DNA of 16,576 bases from Clostridia bacterium (GTDB taxonomy: Bacteria; Bacillota; Clostridia; Oscillospirales; CAG-272): positions 1-16,576 of the forward strand of contig JAGAFM010000038.1 in the NCBI GenBank assembly GCA_017612655.1, given 5' to 3'. Every line of letters begins with the position of its first letter. Within the stretch, counting starts at the first letter, position 1. The notes below the pieces were generated by a model, which saw only the letters and a program-made list of their open reading frames with translations, did no database searches and was not told the origin of the DNA. The translations under genes and the position numbers were made by a program. This document shows, one piece after another, positions 7,339 to 13,649 of this stretch.

Positions 7339-8325
7339 TTACTCAAAAAGAGATGCAAACAGTTCCGGAGTAGCGCCTCTGATATAACTTTGGATATCAG
7401 GAACCGCCTCGCAAATCTCCGAGGCGATCAGCCTAACCGTGCCCCCGTTAAATCGGGAAGCAAGTTCTGACGCGGGAAGATCCCCCATAAAATCGCCTGT
7501 GATCCTTACTGAAAGGATCCGTCCGTGATCTGCGTTGAAGGAAAGATCGATTTTCCCGAACGGAAAACGTCTGGAAACGGATGCGGAAAAGGCCCCCGCT
7601 TTACCGTAGATCCAGTCCCAACAGGAAAACCTTCTTTCAACGAGTTCAAGTGCGGCAAGAGTAGTTCCGCTCTGCAATTCGCAGGGGCGGAATCCGACGG
7701 CACGTTTCAAGTAGGATAAAAAGTCTTCCGTCGAAGAGTTGGCGTTCAGATATGGATTCTTCGGGAGAAGGCAGGAAAGATTAGCGACCCGGGAGCGGAC
7801 GCTCTGAATCCCTTTCCCAGCAAGTTTATCGGGAGAGGGAGTCAGGACTCTCTCCAGAAACGAGAAGTCCGTATCCCAAAGAAGCGTTCCGTGGTGCAGA
7901 ACACAGGTTTCCCGAACACAGGAAGCGTGTCCTGAGATCTTTTTGCCGGAAACGGTCAAGTCGTTTCTTCCGGTCAGTTCAACCGGAACCCCCAGCGCCG
8001 CAAGAGAGGAAACGATCGGTTCGGTAAAAGATCGATCATCCAAGGGGGCTTCTCCGGTATTCGGGAGAAGGACCGTATAGTTGACGTTGCCTAGATCGTG
8101 ATAGACTGCTCCCCCGCCGGTAATCCTTCTCGCGATCTTTATCCCGTTCGCCTTCGCGAAATCGAGATCACATTCCGTATAAGGATCCTGATTGACGCCC
8201 AGAATGACCGAAGGCGCATTCCTCCAGAGCATGAGTACCGGTTCCCCGGAAAACTCTTCGAGCAGCACCTGTTCCAGGGCAAGATTGAAGAAAGGGTCTG
8301 TGCTGGGATTGTCGTAAAGAAGCAT
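7339..8325 (-). CDS. lplA: Lipoate--protein ligase A
   Basis: This 328-residue enzyme uses ATP to activate free lipoate and attach it to a lysine of lipoyl domains. The large domain has the lipoate-binding loop RRITGGGAVYHDLGN (66-80) and the catalytic-lysine motif GKKISGHA (127-134, Lys129 matching the E. coli LplA lysine), followed by LHHGTLLWD. The C-terminal portion (about 240-328) carries the accessory domain needed for self-contained activation, so no separate LplB-type partner is required. Its obvious client is Lys43 of the E2 encoded three genes upstream. The gene starts 81 nt after the E1 gene, beyond a stem-loop, and its ribosome site is weak (AGAAAGACC), so it may be expressed below the dehydrogenase genes. 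No lipA or lipB is present in the window, which suggests salvage rather than synthesis. Confidence 0.94.
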   Translation of the reverse strand: MLLYDNPSTDPFFNLALEQVLLEEFSGEPVLMLWRNAPSVILGVNQDPYTECDLDFAKANGIKIARRITGGGAVYHDLGNVNYTVLLPNTGEAPLDDRSFTEPIVSSLAALGVPVELTGRNDLTVSGKKISGHASCVRETCVLHHGTLLWDTDFSFLERVLTPSPDKLAGKGIQSVRSRVANLSCLLPKNPYLNANSSTEDFLSYLKRAVGFRPCELQSGTTLAALELVERRFSCWDWIYGKAGAFSASVSRRFPFGKIDLSFNADHGRILSVRITGDFMGDLPASELASRFNGGTVRLIASEICEAVPDIQSYIRGATPELFASLFE

Positions 8326-8361
8326 AATGGTCTTTCTATCCGGACGGAAGACAAAAGGCGT

Positions 8362-8396
8362 CGGATTCCCGGCAATTCATAGACGCCGGGAATCCG
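8362..8396 (-). terminator. Perfect 12-bp stem-loop after the E1 gene
   Basis: CGGATTCCCGGC (8362-8373) and GCCGGGAATCCG (8385-8396) are exact complements with an 11-nt loop. The structure begins 10 nt after the E1 stop in the transcribed direction. After the stem comes ACGCC and then only TTTTG, so it is a weak or leaky intrinsic terminator, or an RNA-stability hairpin. An alternative shorter pairing, GGCGTC (8358-8363) with GACGCC (8382-8387), would disrupt the main stem. It would set the ratio of dehydrogenase to lplA and downstream messages. Confidence 0.6.
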
Positions 8397-8406
8397 CGGT
8401 ACAAAA

Positions 8407-10884
8407 TCAGATGCCGGCTTTGGAGCGTTCCAGCTTTTCAATATCGCTGAAGTTATGCGTAGGAACGTAGCCAGGTATCGGAAGCAGTTTTTCATGGATG
8501 CAATCGATCATGGCATCCGGGTACGGGAAGAAGGCGGTTTCGAGCTCATGGGCTGGAGTGATCCAGTTGCGGGAACCGAGCGCGACGGGAGGTGCATCCA
8601 GATAATCAAACGCAAGCTCGGTGATATTTGCCGCCATGTCTTTCATGACGGAATTCCGTTCGCACGCGTCTCCCACGATGAGGATTCTTCCTGTCTTCTT
8701 CACGGAAGCGATTACCTTCGAATAGTCGAAAGGAACAATGGAACGTGCGTCGATAACTTCGGCGGAGATGGAATACTTCTCTTCCAGCGTTTTGGCCGCT
8801 TCAAGAGCTCTGTAGAGGACAGCGCCAATGGTGAGAATGGTAACGTCTTTTCCTTCCCGTTTGACGTCAGGATCGCCGAGAGTCACCTCGTAGTATTCTT
8901 TCGGAACGCCGTCCTTACGGAATTCTTCTCCCTTGTCATAGATTCTCTGCGACTCGAAGAAGATAACGGGATCCGTTCCTTCAAGAGCGGCAGACATCAG
9001 TCCTTTTGCATCATAGGGAGTTGCCGGGAAAACGACCTTCAGTCCGGGAATATGGGCGGTCAGAGCGGTCCAGTCCTGAGAGTGCTGTGCCCCGTATTTT
9101 GATCCGACGGAAACGCGGAGGATAATCGGCATTTTCAGGATCCCGGCGCTCATGGACTGCCACTTGGCCATCTGATTGAAAATTTCGTCGCCGGCGCATC
9201 CGATGAAATCGGCATACATCAGCTCGACGATAGCCCGTCCGCCGCACATAGCATAGCCGACCGCAGAACCGACAATCGCCGACTCGGAAATCGGAGCGTT
9301 AAAGAAGCGGTGGTACGGAATGGAGTCGGTAATTTTCTTGTAGACGCCGAACGCTCCACCCCAGTCGCGGTTGTCTTCTCCGTAGGCGATCAGGGTCGGA
9401 TCATCATAAAACTTGTTGATAATCGGTTCGGCAAGGCCATCGCGTATGTTGTAGACCTTCATTTTGGGAACCGGTTTTCCCTGTTCGTCGAAAGCGAAAC
9501 GAACCTTGGTGCTCATTTCCTTGAGCCGGTCGTTGTCTTCCCTGCTCTTCGTCATCTCCGCCTGACGGTCCGGATCCATGGAGTGAATCTTCTGATTGGA
9601 AAACATGATGGAAGAAATCGCATCCGGGTTCCTGTTCAGATCCATGCGCGGAGAAATCTCGTCGTTAATCGCCAGCTTCATGATCTCGGTCATGCGGCTG
9701 ATGATTGTCTCATCGATGGATTCAAACTCTTCTTCCGAAGCAATATTGCCCTCAACCAGTTTTTTGCGGAACGCCGCGATGGGATCCGCAGCCTTCCATG
9801 CGTCGATTTCCTCCTGCGTCCTGTAGGTGGAACTGTCGGAGGGGGAGTGACCGGAGATTCTGTAGGTAACGACATCAAGCAGAGCTGGTCCTTTTCCGGA
9901 CAGAAGGATTTCCTTCTTCCGGCTGACAGCGTCGATCACGGCAAGCGGATCATATCCGTTGACCCGTTCCGCGTGCATCATGTCTGGATTGAAGCCTGCG
10001 CCGAGGCGTGCGGCCATATCAAAGCCCATCGTCTCGCCTCTTGTCTGTCCTCCCATGCCGTAATGATTGTCGAACACGTTAAAGAGGATCGGCATGCCGG
10101 TACCGTTGCCGTCGTCCCAGAGTTTGGTAATCTGGTCCATGGAGGCAAAGTTCATGGATTCCAGAACAGGACCGCGTCCCAGAGCACCGTCACCGCAGTT
10201 GGCTACGACGATTCCCTTCTTGTGGTTGCTGCGTTTGTAGAGGGCTGCGCCGAGAGCGATCGGCGCACCGCCTCCGACGATGGCATTGTTGGGCATGATG
10301 CCGAACGGAATAAAGAACGCGTGCATGGAACCGCCGAGACCGCGGTTGAATCCGGTGGTACGTGCGAAGATTTCCGCGAGTGCACCATACAGCAGGAAGT
10401 TCTTTGCGAGGGTTTTCACCGATCCGTCGGATTTCATATTCTTTTCCACGACGGAAAGGACGGATCCGTCAAGGAAGTCTTTCATGACGGAATAGAGTTC
10501 CTCGTCATTCAGTTTGTAAATGGAAGAGAGACCTTTTGCGAGAATTTCCCCGTGAGAGCGGTGGGATCCGAACGTCAGATCGTCAATATCCAGACAGTAT
10601 GCCTCACCGACAGCGGAAGCTTCCTGACCGACGGAGAGATGCGCAGGACCGGGGTTGTTATAAGCAACTCCGTTGTATTCCGATTTCACTTTGACTTCAT
10701 TCAGCATGGTTTCGAATTCCCGGATCGTTCTCATATCGTGATAAATCCGGAGGAAATCAGCCTTATCGTAAAGCTCTTTTTCCTGGGCGAGGGTCTTGGA
10801 GTACTGACAGACAGGGATATCCTCGAAATGAATGAAACCGGGGATAAAGGCCTTTGCAGGATCGACGAATTGAGATTTAGGCAT
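8407..10884 (-). CDS. Fused E1 alpha/beta 2-oxo-acid dehydrogenase (pyruvate/acetoin type)
   Basis: This 825-residue polypeptide joins both E1 chains of a thiamine-diphosphate-dependent 2-oxo-acid dehydrogenase, which decarboxylates the oxo acid and passes the acyl group to E2 lipoate. The alpha part (about 45-415) has GLGGSMHAF (182-190), the ThDP motif starting at GDG (231-233) and ending at Asn273, and the loop SGHSPSDSSTYR (344-355). A charged linker of about 60 residues follows. The beta part (about 475-810) has YGEDNRDWGGAFGVY, PISESAIVG with the probable cofactor-contacting Glu534, and GAQHSQDW with His601. GGSMH points to pyruvate or acetoin rather than branched-chain substrates. GDG to Asn spans 39 intervening residues, longer than the usual 25-30. 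ATG 10884 is chosen because AAGGAG lies 11 nt upstream; the GTG at 10896 overlaps that site. Substrate is inferred, not shown. Confidence 0.92.
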   Translation of the reverse strand: MPKSQFVDPAKAFIPGFIHFEDIPVCQYSKTLAQEKELYDKADFLRIYHDMRTIREFETMLNEVKVKSEYNGVAYNNPGPAHLSVGQEASAVGEAYCLDIDDLTFGSHRSHGEILAKGLSSIYKLNDEELYSVMKDFLDGSVLSVVEKNMKSDGSVKTLAKNFLLYGALAEIFARTTGFNRGLGGSMHAFFIPFGIMPNNAIVGGGAPIALGAALYKRSNHKKGIVVANCGDGALGRGPVLESMNFASMDQITKLWDDGNGTGMPILFNVFDNHYGMGGQTRGETMGFDMAARLGAGFNPDMMHAERVNGYDPLAVIDAVSRKKEILLSGKGPALLDVVTYRISGHSPSDSSTYRTQEEIDAWKAADPIAAFRKKLVEGNIASEEEFESIDETIISRMTEIMKLAINDEISPRMDLNRNPDAISSIMFSNQKIHSMDPDRQAEMTKSREDNDRLKEMSTKVRFAFDEQGKPVPKMKVYNIRDGLAEPIINKFYDDPTLIAYGEDNRDWGGAFGVYKKITDSIPYHRFFNAPISESAIVGSAVGYAMCGGRAIVELMYADFIGCAGDEIFNQMAKWQSMSAGILKMPIILRVSVGSKYGAQHSQDWTALTAHIPGLKVVFPATPYDAKGLMSAALEGTDPVIFFESQRIYDKGEEFRKDGVPKEYYEVTLGDPDVKREGKDVTILTIGAVLYRALEAAKTLEEKYSISAEVIDARSIVPFDYSKVIASVKKTGRILIVGDACERNSVMKDMAANITELAFDYLDAPPVALGSRNWITPAHELETAFFPYPDAMIDCIHEKLLPIPGYVPTHNFSDIEKLERSKAGI

Positions 10885-10895
10885 AGACGAAATCA

Positions 10896-10901
10896 CTCCT
10901 T
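10896..10901 (-). promoter_or_regulatory. Ribosome binding site fixing the E1 start
   Basis: AAGGAG is spaced 11 nt from ATG 10884 and overlaps the alternative in-frame GTG at 10896, which therefore cannot use it. The shorter, 825-residue product is favoured. Confidence 0.65.
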
Positions 10902-10915
10902 ATCAGTCATTGCAT

Positions 10916-10921
10916 ATTATA
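10916..10921 (-). promoter_or_regulatory. Possible -10 box (TATAAT) before the E1 gene
   Basis: A perfect TATAAT lies in the 50-nt lpd/E1 spacer, 31 nt before the E1 ATG. At 17 bp upstream the best -35 is TTCCTT, a poor match, so an internal promoter is only possible. A transcript from here would have a leader of roughly 25 nt. Confidence 0.25.
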
Positions 10922-10934
10922 GATCAGGATACAC

Positions 10935-12299
10935 TTAGAAGGAAAACGTTGCTTCACGGATGACCTCGCAAACCGTGGGATGGGGGAATACGAATTTCTG
11001 AATTTCCGAGAGCCGCATTTCCTTCTCCACCATCATGGCGCATCCGTAGATCATTTCTGAGGCGTAGGAACCGATGACGGAAAGACCGAGGAGGTTTTTA
11101 TGCTCGGCGCCGACTACCAGTTTAACGATTCCGTCTCCCTTTTCATTCTCAGCAAGATAACGTCCGGACATTTTCAGCGTCATGGTTTTGCAGATGACAT
11201 CCAGTCCCTTCGATTTTGCGGAGTCCTCGGTCTCGCCGACGGAAGCAACTTCCGGATTCGTGTAAATGACGGACGGAATGGAGAGATAGTTTACCCGGTC
11301 GCGTTTTCCGAGCATATTGGAAACGGCGACTTCGCCTTCCCGATAGGCAGTGTGTGCCAGCATCGATTTTCCGTTGACATCACCCGCTGCCCATACGCCC
11401 GCGACGTTCGTTTGACAGAATTCATTGGTGACGACAGCTCCTCTTTCCAGGAGAAGGCCTATGGATTCCGCGCCGATTCCTTCGGTATGGGGTCTTCGGC
11501 CGATCGAGATCAGCACCCGGTCGCAGGATACGGAAGAACTCTTCCCTTCCAGTTCGTAATTGACGCATCCAGTTCCGATCGATGTAACCTTTGCGCCGAG
11601 AAGGAACGTAACTCCCTTTTTCGCGTAGTTATTCTGCAGGATTTTCGCGATCTCGCGGTCGGTAGGTCCGCCGATATGATCGAGCATTTCCAAAACCGTC
11701 ACATGGGAACCGATGCTGTTGAAGTAGGAGGCCATTTCCAGTCCGATGACTCCGCCCCCGATGACGGCCAGTTCTTTCGGGACTTCCTTGAGATCCAGGA
11801 TCTCCCGGTTCGTCATCCCGAAGCCGGATTGAATCGATTCTCTCAAGCCTGGAATCGGAGGGACGGAAGCGGTGGATCCCGTGCAGATCAGTAGTCTTTT
11901 CCCGGAGAAGCGCTCCCCGTTGGCTTCCAGTTCAAAACCATCCGCGTTTCTGCCAAGAATGGTTCCGAATCCGCTGACAACGTCTACGCCCATTTTCTTG
12001 AGAGTCGCGCCGATTCCGCCCACCAGTGTTTTGACAACCCTGTCCTTGCGGTCGATCACAAAAGAATGATCAATCGCAGCGTCCGAGAAGGACACTCCGT
12101 ATTCCGCGGAATGTTTGGCGTAATCGTAAATCTTTGCGGAATAGAGGAGCGTTTTGGTCGGGATGCATCCTTCATTGAGGCAGACGCCGCCCAGCGCTCT
12201 CCCTTCTGCAACCAGGACTTTCATGCCTGCCCGTGCGGCACGTTCCGCAGCGTTGTAACCGGCGGGACCTCCGCCAAGAATCATAAGATCGTACGACAT
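10935..12299 (-). CDS. lpdA: Dihydrolipoamide dehydrogenase (E3)
   Basis: This 454-residue flavoprotein reoxidises the dihydrolipoyl group of E2 and reduces NAD+. The FAD-binding motif is ILGGGPAGYNAA (7-18). The redox-active disulfide is Cys40/Cys45 in GGVCLNEGCIPTKT. The NAD-binding motif is VIGGGVIGLEMASYF (179-193), with an acidic Glu204 at the end of the following strand, favouring NAD over NADP. TNVAGVWAAGDVNG (297-310) is the second FAD motif, and the catalytic His440/Glu445 pair lies in PHPTVCE. No lipoyl domain is fused at the N-terminus. The gene starts 6 nt after the E2 stop and its AAGGAGG site is inside the last E2 codons, so the two are translationally coupled. Placement between E2 and E1 ties it to this complex rather than to a glycine cleavage system. 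Confidence 0.95.
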   Translation of the reverse strand: MSYDLMILGGGPAGYNAAERAARAGMKVLVAEGRALGGVCLNEGCIPTKTLLYSAKIYDYAKHSAEYGVSFSDAAIDHSFVIDRKDRVVKTLVGGIGATLKKMGVDVVSGFGTILGRNADGFELEANGERFSGKRLLICTGSTASVPPIPGLRESIQSGFGMTNREILDLKEVPKELAVIGGGVIGLEMASYFNSIGSHVTVLEMLDHIGGPTDREIAKILQNNYAKKGVTFLLGAKVTSIGTGCVNYELEGKSSSVSCDRVLISIGRRPHTEGIGAESIGLLLERGAVVTNEFCQTNVAGVWAAGDVNGKSMLAHTAYREGEVAVSNMLGKRDRVNYLSIPSVIYTNPEVASVGETEDSAKSKGLDVICKTMTLKMSGRYLAENEKGDGIVKLVVGAEHKNLLGLSVIGSYASEMIYGCAMMVEKEMRLSEIQKFVFPHPTVCEVIREATFSF

Positions 12300-12305
12300 T
12301 GCGGT

Positions 12306-13595
12306 TCAGGCCTCCTTGTTCTGCTCTGCCAGGAGAAGCAGATCGAAATTCTCCAGATTGAAGCAGAGCTCTTTCAAAAACTTTGCGGCAGGTGCTCCGT
12401 CCAGAACACGGTGATCAAACGTAAGAGAAAGGCCCATTGCATCGTAGAAGATGTCGGTTCCCCCGACATTTTTGACCCTGCGCGTTATGCAGTCAACCCC
12501 GAGGATTGCGGTCTGCGGAGGATTGATGACGGGAGTGAAACTTTCAATCCCGAGCGAACCGAGGTTCGTAACGGTGAAAGAGCCGCCCGAGAGCAGGTCC
12601 GGGGAAATGGTGCCTGATTTGGAAGCCGAAATCAGATCTTTGGTTTTAGCGGAAATCGCTGAGAGCGAGAGCGTATCCGCAGCGAAGACCGTCGGAACCA
12701 GAAGTCCGCGAGGCGTGTCGACGGCAACTCCGAGGTTGACGTGTCGGAAATAACGAAGGACTTCCTTGTCCGCAAGATAGTTTGCATTCAGATCCCGGTG
12801 GGACTTCAGAGTACGGGCAACGGCATAGAGAATCATGTCGTTCAATGTGATGTTGCCAAGACCGAGCGCTTCGCCTCCCGCCTTGACGGAAGCCCGTAGA
12901 GAAACAATCTTGGCAGCGTCAAAGGACGAGTTGAGGGTGAGCTGAGCCATCTCGGAGAGAGATGCGTGCATGGCTTTCGCGATGACCCGCCTGATATTCG
13001 GTATTTTGATTTCTTCGTAATCGGAAGCATCCGCGCTGGCTTGGACCGGTTCTTCCTTCGGAACGGGTCCGCGGTCAAGAACCGCCTGAATATCGCGCTC
13101 GACGATCCTGCCGGAAGGGCCGGTACCGATTGCCAGAAGAGGATCCGCCCCGGTTTTTTCCGCCAGCCTTCTTGCGCGCGGAGAGATACGGAGAAAGCCG
13201 TCCGGACGATCTTCAGCGGGAACCGTCTTAGAAACAGCGGGATCCGGTTTGGATTCCGATGCCGGGGCCGTCTCTGCCGGGGCAGTTTCGACGGAAGCGG
13301 GCTTGCCATCCGGCTCCTTCGAAGCGGCTTCTTTTAGAAGAGCGGTGATATCCTCCCCCACCTCGCCGATGATGCAGACGGGATCCAGACACGGAACGTC
13401 GTCCCCCTCTTCCGCAAAAACCTCGAGCAGGGTACCTGAAACGGAGGCTTCCTCATCGAAAGCCGACTTGTCTGTTTCATACGAAAACAGAACATCCTTT
13501 ACGTCTACGTGATCCCCCTTGTGTTTTTTCCACTCCGTGATCACGCAGCTTTCAACGCTTTGTCCCTGCCTGGGCATGATAACCAGTGTAGCCAT
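12306..13595 (-). CDS. Dihydrolipoamide acyltransferase (E2) of a 2-oxo-acid dehydrogenase complex
   Basis: This 429-residue E2 is the core of the complex and transfers the acyl group from lipoate to CoA. It has a single N-terminal lipoyl domain (about 1-80) with the lipoylated lysine Lys43 in ETDKSAF. An Ala/Pro/Glu/Lys-rich linker (about 90-132) leads to a peripheral subunit-binding domain (RISPRARRLAEKTG through GRIVERDIQ, about 136-170). A second linker precedes the catalytic domain (about 193-429), which ends with DHRVLDG (394-400); His395 and Asp399 match the acetyltransferase catalytic residues. The ATG has an AGGAGG site about 8 nt upstream and lies 54 nt after the HTH-cupin-ligase gene. 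It is the first gene of the E2-E3-E1 block, a reordered arrangement compared with the common E1-E2-E3. Acetyl versus longer acyl specificity cannot be read from the sequence. Confidence 0.94.
   Translation of the reverse strand: MATLVIMPRQGQSVESCVITEWKKHKGDHVDVKDVLFSYETDKSAFDEEASVSGTLLEVFAEEGDDVPCLDPVCIIGEVGEDITALLKEAASKEPDGKPASVETAPAETAPASESKPDPAVSKTVPAEDRPDGFLRISPRARRLAEKTGADPLLAIGTGPSGRIVERDIQAVLDRGPVPKEEPVQASADASDYEEIKIPNIRRVIAKAMHASLSEMAQLTLNSSFDAAKIVSLRASVKAGGEALGLGNITLNDMILYAVARTLKSHRDLNANYLADKEVLRYFRHVNLGVAVDTPRGLLVPTVFAADTLSLSAISAKTKDLISASKSGTISPDLLSGGSFTVTNLGSLGIESFTPVINPPQTAILGVDCITRRVKNVGGTDIFYDAMGLSLTFDHRVLDGAPAAKFLKELCFNLENFDLLLLAEQNKEA
12311..12317 (-). promoter_or_regulatory. 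lpdA ribosome binding site inside the E2 C-terminus
   Basis: AAGGAGG spans the codons for the last three E2 residues (Lys-Glu-Ala), 11 nt before the lpdA ATG. Ribosomes finishing E2 therefore uncover the E3 initiation site, which would keep the two products in step. Confidence 0.7.
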
Positions 13596-13649
13596 GTAGA
13601 CGCCTCCTGTTTCTATTAATTCAACCCTGAACAGAATCGGGGAGTGATT

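Noticed and set aside
9310..10938. 542-codon plus-strand open frame opposite the E1 gene
   Set aside because: It is the exact antisense of a gene with clear catalytic motifs. Its product has no recognisable domain, and codon bias of the real gene suppresses stops in this antisense frame.
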